Below are positions 17,348 through 26,091 of a DNA stretch of 64,000 nucleotides, piece by piece. Below the pieces are notes generated by a model. That model searched no databases, was not told where the DNA came from, and saw nothing but the letters and a program-made list of their open reading frames with translations. Each line of letters begins with the position of its first letter. The stretch's first letter is position 1. The position numbers and the translations under genes were made by a program. The stretch comes from Bremerella cremea (GTDB taxonomy: Bacteria > Planctomycetota > Planctomycetia > Pirellulales > Pirellulaceae), in NCBI RefSeq assembly GCF_003335505.1, contig NZ_QPEX01000006.1, forward strand, positions 107,083 to 171,082, in the 5' to 3' direction.

Positions 17348-20300
17348 ATGATCAATTTCTTCCTCAACAATCCGGTCAAAGTAGCCGTTGGCGTGTTACT
17401 GGTCGCGTTGTTCGGAACGGTCGCGCTGTACCAAATGCCGATGCAGCTCACGCCGGAGGTGCAAACGCCGACCATCACCATCGAAACCTCCTGGCCCGGG
17501 GCTAGTCCGCAGGAAATCGAGCGGGAAATTGTTGTCGAGCAGGAAGAGCAATTGAAAAGCGTCGAAGGCATTCGGAAGATGACTTCCGAAAGTACTGACT
17601 CGAGAGCGACCATCACGCTTGAGTTCCTGGTCGGTACCAACATGGAAGAGGCCTTGCTGAAGGTCAACAGCCGTCTCGCCCAAGTTCCCGACTACCCGGA
17701 AGACGCCGACCAACCGGTGATCAGCACAGCCAACTCCTCTGATCGTCCCATCGCCTGGTTCGTGCTTGGCCCGCGGAAACCATCCCAAGACCAGTTCGAC
17801 GCGTTCCGCCAGAAGTATCCGAACTTGAAAGCCGAGCTGGATGAAATCGAGTTTTCACCCAACGTGGGCGTGCTCATGCTGCGGCTGAGAAATGCAGCCA
17901 AAGCTCATCCCGAATTCGCCGAATTGGCCCCGCCGGCCAGTCTCGATGTCATGACCATGAAACGCTTCGCTGAGGACGAGATCGAAGCGAGGTTTGAACG
18001 CGTAAAAGGGGTTTCGCAGTCGAACGTGATCGGTGGTCTGGAAGATGAAATTCAGGTGGTCGTTCATCCCGAACGACTGGCTGCCCGGCAGCTAACCATC
18101 AGCGACGTCCGTCGTGTTCTTTCCGGCCAAAACGAAGACACTTCGGCGGGGGATTTCTGGGAAGGCAAACGACGCTGGGTTGTCCGTACCCTGGGCCAGT
18201 TTCGCTCGACGGATCAAGTCGAAAACCAACTTCTCGCTGTCCGAGATGGTGTGCCCGTTTATGTCCGTGATATCGGCGAAGTCCGTCACGGCTACAAAAA
18301 GCCCAACGGCATCATGCGTCGCTTCGGCGAATCGAGCATCGGCATTAATTGCGTGCGAGAAACCAACGCCAACGTGCTGGATGTCATGGATGGCCTGCGT
18401 GATGTTCGCGAGGAACTCGACTCGGGGTTACTCAAGTCGAAAGGGCTGCAACTCGTTCAAGTTTACGACGAAACCGATTACATCTACTCGTCGGTCGACC
18501 TGGTAAAACAAAACATCTTCATCGGGGGTGCGTTGACCGTTTGTGTGCTGATGTTGTTTTTGCACCTAGGTGCTCGCACGCTGTTTTTGATCCCGGCGGC
18601 CATGGCCTTGGCGATTGGCTCGGCCACAATCAACAGCTGGCTGTTTTTACCTTGCTTGATCTTGCTGATCACGGCTGGTTTCTGGTTTGCTCGCGGGGCC
18701 TTGGTGGTTGCCCTGGCGATTCCCACTAGTATCGTCGGGACGTTCCTGGTGCTGGGGATTCTGGGGCGTTCGTTGAACGTGATCAGCCTGGCCGGTTTGG
18801 CGTTTGCCGTGGGGATGTTGGTCGACAACGCGGTGGTCGTTCTCGAGAACATCTACCGTTATTACCAGATGGGCGATTCTCCTTTGAAAGCAGCCTCGAA
18901 AGGGACCAGCGAGGTCTGGGGGGCAGTGTTTGCTTCAACCGCGACGACCGTCGCGGTTTTCCTGCCGATTGTGTTTATTCAAGAAGAAGCGGGGCAGTTG
19001 TTCCGAGACATTGCTTTGGCTATCAGTGCGGCCGTCGCGCTTTCGTTGGTCGTATCGATGACAGTAATTCCGACAGCTGCCTCGCGACTTTTTCATCGCA
19101 ATCGAAAAGGAAAATCGGCGAACAACGGGCAAATCACGTCTCCCGATGCAAGTGAGAACGGAAACTCGACTCACGTCAAAACGCCTGCTTCGACTTCCGC
19201 CGTTAATGGTGTGGAAGCAAGTATCAACCAAATGGGCGAACGGACCGTTAATTGGATTGTTGCTCTTAACCGCTGGTTAATGCAAACCACCCTGCGACGT
19301 GTCGGGGTGATCGCGATCATCTTAGCCGCAACCGGGCTTACCAGTTGGGCGTTGTGGCCCAAGGTGGAATATCTTCCAACCGGAAATCGCAACTTGGTGT
19401 TTGGTATTTTGTTGCCCCCGCCCGGTTACAACATCGACCAATTGATGGCCATGGGGAAACAAGTGGAAGAGGATCTGCGCCCTTACTGGGACGTCGACCC
19501 AACCGATCCCGCTGTGCTGAATGCCGATTTCCCGCCGATCAGCGACTTCTTCTTTGTGGCTCGCGGTCGCCAGGTTTTCATGGGTATTCGAACGTATGAC
19601 GACCAGCGTGCTGGCGAACTAGTTAACTTAGTTCAACGTGTTGGCTCGAAGCTGCCGGGCACGTTCGCGGTTGCTAAACAGTCGAGCTTGTTTGAACAAG
19701 GGCTCACCGCTGGCCGCACGATCGATGTCGAAATCACCGGTGCAGACCTTGAAAAGCTGGTCGAAATTGGCCGATCGGTGTTCGGCAAAACCAAAGCCAT
19801 CTTGCCGGAAAACACCCAAGCCCGTCCCGTCCCCAGCTTGGACCTTTCCAGCCCAGAAGTTCACATCGAACCGAAACTGGTGCAAGCGGCTGAAATGGGT
19901 GTCAGTAGCCAAGAGCTCGGCTACACGGCCAACGCGCTGATCGACGGTGCCTATGCTGGCGACTACTTCCTTAACGGCAAGAAGATCGATCTAACCATCA
20001 TCGGCGAAACTTCCTTCGCCGACTCGACTCAGAAGATCGGCACGTTGCCCATTGCCACCCCCGGCGGCGAATTGGTTCCCTTGGATGCGGTGGCCGATGT
20101 CACGCTAACCAGCGGCCCGGAACAAGTCAATCACCGCGAACGAGTCCGTTCGATTACGATCGAAATTTCGCCCCCCCGCGAAATGGCCCTCGAAGACGCG
20201 ATGAACAAGGTCCAGCAACAGGTTCTCATCCCGCTCAAAGAGGACGGCGTAATCCCGGAAGGGTATCGCGTGGCCCTTTCTGGTACGGCTGACAAACTGC

Positions 20301-20929
20301 AAGACACCTGGAAATCGCTACGTTTGAACGTTTTGCTGGCCTTGTTGATCACCTATTTGCTGATGGCAGCGTTATTTGAATCGTGGATCTACCCCTTTGT
20401 GATCATCTTGAGCGTTCCACTCGGGGCAGTGGGCGGAGTTTTGGCACTGTGGCTGCTGAACTTGTTCGTACTGCAACCTCTCGATGTGCTAACGATGCTG
20501 GGCTTTGTGATCTTGATTGGTACCGTGGTGAACAACCCGATTCTGATCGTACACCAGGCCTTGAATTACATGCGGGAAGATGGCATGTCGCTGCAAGAGG
20601 CGGTGCTGGAAAGCGTGCGTTCCCGTATCCGCCCAATCTTTATGACGACGATGACCACGGTACTCGGGCTGATGCCGCTGGTGCTGTTCCCAGGCTCAGG
20701 GAGCGAACTGTATCGCGGCTTAGGAAGTGTGGTGCTAGGAGGCTTGTTGGTTTCCACCTTCCTAACGCTGGTTTTGGTTCCTAGTTTGTTCAGCTTGACC
20801 GTCGAAACATACGACTGGCTGTTTGGACGTTTCCATGAAGATGACGAAGAAGAGCCGCAAGCACCGACAAAACCACGTGAAGAAGTTCCGGCTGCTCGGC
20901 CAGAGTATGCCCAGGTTCCTAGCAACTAA
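17348..20929 (+). CDS. RND-family efflux pump, inner-membrane transporter
   Basis: A proton-driven HAE1/AcrB-type exporter of 1193 residues, over 100 longer than AcrB. The N-terminal helix (NPVKVAVGVLLVALFGTVAL), porter domain, helices 2-6 with GMLVDNAVVVLENIYR carrying the conserved Asp, the second repeat and the final helices with GTVVNNPILIVHQALNYMRE are all present. Extra length comes from a segment in the first porter region (about 140-200, SQDQFDAFRQKYPNLK) and from a hydrophilic stretch between helix 6 and 7 (about 585-625). The acidic/proline-rich tail (HEDDEEEPQAPTKP) is cytoplasmic. It is the last gene of the marR operon. Substrate range cannot be read. Confidence 0.92.
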   Translation: MINFFLNNPVKVAVGVLLVALFGTVALYQMPMQLTPEVQTPTITIETSWPGASPQEIEREIVVEQEEQLKSVEGIRKMTSESTDSRATITLEFLVGTNMEEALLKVNSRLAQVPDYPEDADQPVISTANSSDRPIAWFVLGPRKPSQDQFDAFRQKYPNLKAELDEIEFSPNVGVLMLRLRNAAKAHPEFAELAPPASLDVMTMKRFAEDEIEARFERVKGVSQSNVIGGLEDEIQVVVHPERLAARQLTISDVRRVLSGQNEDTSAGDFWEGKRRWVVRTLGQFRSTDQVENQLLAVRDGVPVYVRDIGEVRHGYKKPNGIMRRFGESSIGINCVRETNANVLDVMDGLRDVREELDSGLLKSKGLQLVQVYDETDYIYSSVDLVKQNIFIGGALTVCVLMLFLHLGARTLFLIPAAMALAIGSATINSWLFLPCLILLITAGFWFARGALVVALAIPTSIVGTFLVLGILGRSLNVISLAGLAFAVGMLVDNAVVVLENIYRYYQMGDSPLKAASKGTSEVWGAVFASTATTVAVFLPIVFIQEEAGQLFRDIALAISAAVALSLVVSMTVIPTAASRLFHRNRKGKSANNGQITSPDASENGNSTHVKTPASTSAVNGVEASINQMGERTVNWIVALNRWLMQTTLRRVGVIAIILAATGLTSWALWPKVEYLPTGNRNLVFGILLPPPGYNIDQLMAMGKQVEEDLRPYWDVDPTDPAVLNADFPPISDFFFVARGRQVFMGIRTYDDQRAGELVNLVQRVGSKLPGTFAVAKQSSLFEQGLTAGRTIDVEITGADLEKLVEIGRSVFGKTKAILPENTQARPVPSLDLSSPEVHIEPKLVQAAEMGVSSQELGYTANALIDGAYAGDYFLNGKKIDLTIIGETSFADSTQKIGTLPIATPGGELVPLDAVADVTLTSGPEQVNHRERVRSITIEISPPREMALEDAMNKVQQQVLIPLKEDGVIPEGYRVALSGTADKLQDTWKSLRLNVLLALLITYLLMAALFESWIYPFVIILSVPLGAVGGVLALWLLNLFVLQPLDVLTMLGFVILIGTVVNNPILIVHQALNYMREDGMSLQEAVLESVRSRIRPIFMTTMTTVLGLMPLVLFPGSGSELYRGLGSVVLGGLLVSTFLTLVLVPSLFSLTVETYDWLFGRFHEDDEEEPQAPTKPREEVPAARPEYAQVPSN

Positions 20930-21168
20930 CCACCCAAATGGGCAGCTATCACGCTTAATGTTCAAAGGGCTTCTCTTTGGCAGCAAGCGAAACGACGTCC
21001 ATCGTCCCGAGACGTCTTTGGTTTTCCTCGGGCTTCACGATACTACGCTTGGTTAGGGTCAACACGACTTGGCCCGCCAGCAATCGTTTCCCCTGGTTTT
21101 GCGACGTGAGATATTGAGGTTAAACTAGAACTCTCATTTCACGCCGATTTCCTTCTCAGGTTTTTTCT

Positions 21169-21438
21169 ATGTCGAACAAGCTACGACGATTCTGGATTGT
21201 TTTGTCCTTGCTCGTCTTCCCCCTGCTGACTTCTGCCGCGTTTGCCCAAGACGACACCAAAGAAGAGGAAGAAGGAAAGAGCTGGGTTCTGAATTACATC
21301 ACGGTTGTTCTGCTGGTAGGTGCCGGTGTCGGCATCGTGGGAATGGGAACCAATCGCGAGAACGAAGAAATGCGCAAGAAGGAACGCAAGGAAGCCCAAG
21401 AGAAAGAAGAGCGGCTCAAGAAGTTGGAACAAGGTTAG
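21169..21438 (+). CDS. Small secreted/membrane protein with charged tail
   Basis: An 89-residue protein with a signal segment (FWIVLSLLVFPLLTSAAFA), a short acidic linker (DDTKEEEEGK), one membrane helix (YITVVLLVGAGVGIVGMG) and a Lys/Glu-rich helical tail (KKERKEAQEKEERLKKLEQG) likely to form a coiled coil. No family is recognised. The layout suggests a membrane anchor with a cytoplasmic interaction helix. It is a single gene, 239 nt after the efflux pump. Confidence 0.6.
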   Translation: MSNKLRRFWIVLSLLVFPLLTSAAFAQDDTKEEEEGKSWVLNYITVVLLVGAGVGIVGMGTNRENEEMRKKERKEAQEKEERLKKLEQG

Positions 21439-21486
21439 TCCCAACTCTATTTGGGTCTGGGGATCGCTCGGTGGCTAAATCTGCGA

Positions 21487-21828
21487 TTAGTTAGCCGCCA
21501 TGGTCGCTTGGTTGGATGTGCGTGCGAACGCCCCTACCAAGCGAATCACCTTACTTCCGACGACACCGTGCGATTCGCAACCAGCCGCCGCCTCGCAAAC
21601 ATCGGCCGCAATGGCAGCTAGATCTTCGTATCCGTATACATCGCAGCAGCGATAGATAAAGTGGCTCAAACGGCCCACTTCGGACATGTTCCCCGCACTG
21701 ACCGCTTCTACCAAACTATCGATTCGGGGGGAAAGCCCCTCTAAAAAAGCCTGGACACGAACGCTGTTGAAGGCAAGCCGTTGATTCAGTTTCCGCAAAT
21801 CGGGAAGTTTGTTTTCGGTGGCATTCAT
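21487..21828 (-). CDS. Small helical protein with an HPt-like segment
   Basis: From the ATG at 21828 (GAGG upstream) the protein has 113 residues, all predicted helical. The segment LSHFIYRCCDVYGYEDLAAI (about 58-77) resembles the HPt pattern (A/S-H-x3-K/R-x-x-x-x-x-G-x-x-x-L). It contains a His at the right position but lacks the usual K-G. A phosphotransfer role is only an inference; it could equally be a structural helical bundle. The gene upstream (21979-22308) is on the same strand 150 nt away. Confidence 0.5.
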   Translation of the reverse strand: MNATENKLPDLRKLNQRLAFNSVRVQAFLEGLSPRIDSLVEAVSAGNMSEVGRLSHFIYRCCDVYGYEDLAAIAADVCEAAAGCESHGVVGSKVIRLVGAFARTSNQATMAAN

Positions 21829-21978
21829 TGGAAGGACCTCGCGTTGGCATGAGAGCATGTCGCAGAATAATCGCCTGCGTAAGACTTCTGTAGGCATGAT
21901 CGGCAGAAAGCGACACGCTCGATTGCAAGCTCTGCATGCAGCAGCCAAAAAGCTAGCAATTGGAGGCGAGGTTAACGA

Positions 21979-22308
21979 TTATGCCACTTGTCGGGGCAAA
22001 GCTTCGCTCGAGGCCGTCACCGTGACCAAGGCCACGTTCTGCTGGGCTAGTTGCTCTAAGATCGATCGGGTCAGCCGTTCGCGTGCCGATGCCGACCAAA
22101 CGGGCTGTCCACGCTCGATCGTGGCAAGATATTCGCGTACATAGCGGCGCAAACGTGCTTGCTGATAGCCTAGCGATTGCTCGGAAGAGGAAATGCTGGC
22201 AGACAAATTGGCTCTTTGTTGTACGATTTCGGCCAGTTCGCGAACCGCTCGGTTGACGATTCGCTCCTTCCTAGAGAAACTGGTGACCCAAGCTAATAAC
22301 CAACGCAT
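21979..22308 (-). CDS. Hypothetical small basic protein
   Basis: The 109-residue frame starts with an ATG at 22308 with AGGA 8 nt upstream. It has a short hydrophobic start (RWLLAWVTSF), then an amphipathic helical body rich in Arg, Glu and Gln (LAEIVQQRANLSASISSSEQ and ARLRRYVREYLATIERGQ). No family is recognised. It may be co-transcribed with the 113-aa gene downstream. Moderate doubt remains about whether it is expressed. Confidence 0.5.
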   Translation of the reverse strand: MRWLLAWVTSFSRKERIVNRAVRELAEIVQQRANLSASISSSEQSLGYQQARLRRYVREYLATIERGQPVWSASARERLTRSILEQLAQQNVALVTVTASSEALPRQVA

Positions 22309-22548
22309 CGAATTAATCCTTTCGGTCCAGCATTGTCGAGTTTCGACAGAACGCGTCTACTGAAAGAATCGAACGTTCGCAGCACTTGGCAGCAGCTTCC
22401 CGCGAAGGATACCTATCCTGCCAACTAGCGAAAGCTTGTCAGATGTTAAGAAAATGAATAAAGAGGGCGGCCAGGAATGGTCGATACCATTGTCAAACCC
22501 AGCGAATCTGGAATAATCAAACCAATCACTGAGGTTTGCCTCTTTTAA

Positions 22549-22620
22549 GGCGCCGTGGCCAAGTGGCTAAGGCAGCGGATTGCAAATCCGCCATCGCCGG
22601 TTCGAATCCGGCCGGCGCCT
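22549..22620 (+). tRNA. tRNA-Cys (anticodon GCA)
   Basis: A 72-nt cloverleaf. Acceptor GGCGCCG (22549-22555) pairs with CGGCGCC (22613-22619), the anticodon stem GGATT/AATCC frames the loop with GCA, and the T-arm contains GGTTCGAATCC. The discriminator is T, the identity base for cysteine. CCA is not encoded. Confidence 0.95.
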
Positions 22621-23253
22621 CTTCTTTTTTCTCTCACTAAGGCTCACCTTTACTGCTTAACGAGCCTTTGCAATGCACTTTCCAAAGTGTACTTGTGTCA
22701 AGAAATTGGTCGTTTTTCTTGCTCTGCCCGCTCTTAGGGGAAATTATTTCCCATTTTTTTCTTTACACTCTTCTGCGGCGGTTACGCAAGGTGCTAGTCT
22801 TGATAGCGGTAAGTCGTTGATTTGAAAAGGGTAAAACCCGTAGATACCCTGCGGTAACGCCGCAAGCGGATTGCCGTAAGTAGTTAGATATTCTGAGTTT
22901 TTAACCTTATCATCCCAGATACTAAGCCCATTGCGGGTGACCGCCCTAGCAATTTTCATGGCTTAGGGTAACCTATCTCTAGTGGGTGGTATGCTTTAAA
23001 AGCGATAGCACCAGAGGGGTAGGCAAATAATGTGCAAGGTTTTTTTCGTCATTACCTGACAGGCACATGCCTACGATTGTGTGTGTAGACAATCAATAAC
23101 AAATTGGACAAGTACCGTATCGCCTGCATCAGCTGGCCAGTTGATGCACCAAACATAGTTCCTTGATTAATCAAAAATCATGGAACTGTGAACTAGCGTA
23201 GAGCTTCCTTGAATATAAGATGCGGGCATTAACGAGATGATGTGGAGTAATTG
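22621..23253. other. AT-rich gap without a convincing gene
   Basis: Between tRNA-Cys and the response regulator lies about 630 nt of visibly AT-richer sequence. It contains a near-perfect palindrome GGGAAAT-T-ATTTCCC (22739-22753) followed by a run of T that could end the tRNA transcript. A 71-codon minus-strand frame (22744-22959) reads plausible protein but lacks a recognisable family. No repeat of the tRNA 3' end was found inside the gap. Confidence 0.5.
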
Positions 23254-23886
23254 ATGGCTATTCGACTGTTAGTTGCGGATGACCATGAAGTTGTCCGATT
23301 CGGGCTGAGAACTCTTGTTGCCGATAGCGATATCGAAATTGTCGGCGAGGCGGCTACCGGAGATTCCGCGATATCGATGGTTGATGAAGTCAAACCTGAT
23401 GTGGTTTTGCTAGATATTCGTATGCCCGAAGGAGATGGCCTAACAACCCTAGGACGCCTCAAGCTAGACCATCCCAATCTGGCAATTCTGGTCCTTTCGA
23501 CCTACGACAACCCAACCTACGTGGCTCGTGCGGTCGCTTTAGGAGCCGCCGGTTACGTCCTGAAGGGGGATCCGAAAGATCGCTTGCTAGATGCCATTCG
23601 CACGGCTCACCGTGGCGAAAACGCCTGGACTCGCGATGAACTTCGCCGCGTGACCGGAGCATTGGCGACACCACGCCTCAACGCCGACGTCGAAGTTCCT
23701 TTGACTCAGCGCGAGAGCGAAGTCTTGCGTCAACTGGCACTCGGTTTGACCAATAAAGAGATCGCTCAAGCGTTGCACATCAGCTACGAAACGGTCAAAG
23801 AACACGTCCAGCACATCCTTCGCAAAGTGGGTGTCTCGGACCGTACCCAAGCAGCGGTTTGGGCCGTTCGCAAAGGCTTGGTCTAA
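23254..23886 (+). CDS. Orphan NarL/LuxR-type response regulator
   Basis: A 210-residue two-component regulator. The receiver domain has Asp9-Asp10, the phospho-acceptor Asp54 in VVLLDIRMP, the switch Ser/Thr in LVLSTYD and Lys in GYVLKGDP. After a short linker comes the LuxR-type HTH (LTQRESEVLRQLALGLTNKE then IAQALHISYETVKEHVQHIL). ATG at 23254 with GGAG upstream is chosen over TTG at 23251. No sensor kinase gene is next to it, so its input is unknown. Confidence 0.92.
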   Translation: MAIRLLVADDHEVVRFGLRTLVADSDIEIVGEAATGDSAISMVDEVKPDVVLLDIRMPEGDGLTTLGRLKLDHPNLAILVLSTYDNPTYVARAVALGAAGYVLKGDPKDRLLDAIRTAHRGENAWTRDELRRVTGALATPRLNADVEVPLTQRESEVLRQLALGLTNKEIAQALHISYETVKEHVQHILRKVGVSDRTQAAVWAVRKGLV

Positions 23887-24012
23887 CCGCCAAGCAAGGG
23901 CAACGCAGCCTTGGCTTTCTAAAACTCGTTCAGGCGATGTGGGTAATTGCACGTCGCCTGATAACATTTACGATGGGTGGCTCCTTCCTTTCTTCTGCCA
24001 GAAAGAGCCACC

Positions 24013-25365
24013 ATGACCAAGCCCACCGATATCGTCGTACGCGAAGTCTCTCCTTCGACGGAATGCATTCAGTACCGCTCCCCCATGAAATTTGGCGGAC
24101 GGGTTGTCAACGAAGTCACGCTGTTTAACGTCGAAGTAACCGTTGAAACGCAAAATGGGAAGATCGGCCGTGGCTTTGGCTCGATGACCATGGGCAACGT
24201 CTGGGGCTGGCCTTCGCAAAAAGTCGACAGCACCGAGACCCTGGCCGCGATGGTTGACATCGCGAACCGTTTCTCGACGCAAGCTGCGACTCTTACCGAG
24301 GCAGCTCACCCGCTTCAGCACGCACGCTTGCTACACGAGCCGCTTCGACAGATTGGTAATCAAGTCGCAGCCGAACGCTCGCTTCCCGAGGCCGTGCCGC
24401 CGCTTGCCCTTCTGGTCGCGGCCAGCCCGATAGATGCCGCGATTCACGACGCCTACGGCAAAGCGTTGGGGCTGAACAGCTACAATACACTCGGCCCTGA
24501 ATTCATTTCCGAAGACCTGAGCGGCTTCCTCAATGCCGATTTCGCCGGAGAACATCTCGACCTGTACACATCGCGAGAACCTCAAGCCAAGATGCCGCTT
24601 TATCACTTGGTAGGCGCACTCGACCCACTGGACGACGAGGAACTGCAATCGCCGGTTGGTGACGGACTGCCCGAGACACTGGCCGACTGGATTGTGGCCG
24701 ATGGTCTCTCTCACCTGAAAATCAAACTCAACGGCGACGACTTGGCCTGGGATGTTGCTCGGGTCGCCAAGATCGACACCGTCGCCAGCCAGGTTCAAGC
24801 CCAACGAGGCGTGGAGGCCTGGTTTTATTCGCTCGATTTCAACGAGAAGTGCGCCAGTGTCGAGTACGTGCTCGAATTCCTCGCCAAGCTGAAAGAAGCA
24901 AGCCCCGCTGCCCTAGATCGGGTACAGTACATCGAGCAGCCCACGCATCGCGATCTGAAAAAGCACCCCGAAAATAAGATGCACGCGGCAGCGCAGATTA
25001 AACCGGTCGTTATCGACGAATCGCTGATCGACCTGGAAAGCCTTTTCCTGGCCCGCGAACAAGGCTACAGCGGTGTCGCGCTCAAGGCCTGCAAAGGACA
25101 CTCGGAAGCGTTACTCATGGGAGCAGCGGCCCAGAAATATGGCTTGTTCCTGTGCGTGCAAGATTTGACCTGCCCTGGGGCATCATTCCTGCACTCGGCC
25201 AGCCTGGCCGCTAGAATTCCGACGATTGCCGCCATCGAAGGCAACGGCCGACAATATTGCCCGCTCGGCAACGAGGCTTGGCGCAAGCGTTTTCCGTCGA
25301 TGTTCGAGATCACCGACGGAACGGTCGGGACCGGTACATTGACCGGCCCCGGACTTGGCTTTTAG
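24013..25365 (+). CDS. Enolase-superfamily enzyme (mandelate racemase/muconate lactonizing type)
   Basis: A 450-residue TIM-barrel enzyme that would abstract a proton alpha to a carboxylate using Mg2+. The N-terminal capping domain is followed by the barrel with HLKIKLNGDD (KxK motif, catalytic Lys), a metal-ligand region in WFYSLDFNEKC, YIEQPTHRD (Glu) and VVIDESLID (Asp/Glu), and KACKGHSEAL near the last strands. It is longer than most MLE enzymes because of an extended cap. Substrate is not predictable; acid-sugar dehydration or dipeptide epimerisation are both family options. It follows the response regulator by 126 nt. Confidence 0.8.
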   Translation: MTKPTDIVVREVSPSTECIQYRSPMKFGGRVVNEVTLFNVEVTVETQNGKIGRGFGSMTMGNVWGWPSQKVDSTETLAAMVDIANRFSTQAATLTEAAHPLQHARLLHEPLRQIGNQVAAERSLPEAVPPLALLVAASPIDAAIHDAYGKALGLNSYNTLGPEFISEDLSGFLNADFAGEHLDLYTSREPQAKMPLYHLVGALDPLDDEELQSPVGDGLPETLADWIVADGLSHLKIKLNGDDLAWDVARVAKIDTVASQVQAQRGVEAWFYSLDFNEKCASVEYVLEFLAKLKEASPAALDRVQYIEQPTHRDLKKHPENKMHAAAQIKPVVIDESLIDLESLFLAREQGYSGVALKACKGHSEALLMGAAAQKYGLFLCVQDLTCPGASFLHSASLAARIPTIAAIEGNGRQYCPLGNEAWRKRFPSMFEITDGTVGTGTLTGPGLGF

Positions 25366-25384
25366 CGACAGCGTCGTTGGCCAA

Positions 25385-25810
25385 TTAAAACTGGCGAGGA
25401 CCATCCGTTACCGGCGTCGCTGCTTGTCGATAGAACGTTCCAGTACGAACGTCGTACGGCAAGTTCGATTCGTGAGCCGAGTAGCGATACATCATCGGGA
25501 CGGCGTTCACGCTAGGGCGAAGGTTGCTGACGCCGTACCACTGCTGCGAGAACAAGCGAGCCCGACGAGCAGACGCGGTCATTTCAGCTCGGCGACGACG
25601 TGCAAGCGAAGGATCGTCGTAGCGACGCATCTCTTGCAGGTAGAACCACATTTCTGGTGTCGCGTTACCCAGTGAAGGGATCTCATCCACCGAGACCGGC
25701 TTGTAGGCCTTGGACTCGCCATTGTCGACAACCTTCATTTCTTGGGCGTTGACCTGAGCGGTCATGGCAACGATGGCCAAAACAAAAGTGAAGGGGATCA
25801 GCTTAGTCAT
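25385..25810 (-). CDS. Small secreted protein of unknown function
   Basis: The 141-residue protein starts at the ATG at 25810 with a clear signal peptide (LIPFTFVLAIVAMTAQVNAQ). The mature part has an Arg-rich helical stretch (DDPSLARRRRAEMTASARRA) and several Tyr/Arg-containing segments. No family is recognised. Exported, function unknown. Its stop lies 20 nt from the convergent enolase-superfamily gene. Confidence 0.6.
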   Translation of the reverse strand: MTKLIPFTFVLAIVAMTAQVNAQEMKVVDNGESKAYKPVSVDEIPSLGNATPEMWFYLQEMRRYDDPSLARRRRAEMTASARRARLFSQQWYGVSNLRPSVNAVPMMYRYSAHESNLPYDVRTGTFYRQAATPVTDGPRQF

Positions 25811-26091
25811 TCTGTATCTACTCCAGGATGATGGTTGTCGTCGCAATCTCTTGTACAGATTGGGTCACACTGGATCGGCAACCTGACATACTACGTCTTC
25901 TAGAGTCGGCCAGAATTGGTGCGAAAGATCGGCAAAATCAGAATTTCCCGGCACAGAATTACAAGCCTGCCCGCAAGCTTCAACCAGCTTTCCTACTTCG
26001 CCACACAAGACACGACAGCATTGCCAGCAACCGCCTATAAGCGGCAACTTTCGCCACGCCATCGCTAGCAAACCTCACGCGTCCAGCTGGC

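Noticed and set aside
22744..22959. 71-codon minus-strand frame in the gap after tRNA-Cys
   Set aside because: Protein-like in parts, but no family, weak ribosome site and no neighbours; not listed as a gene.
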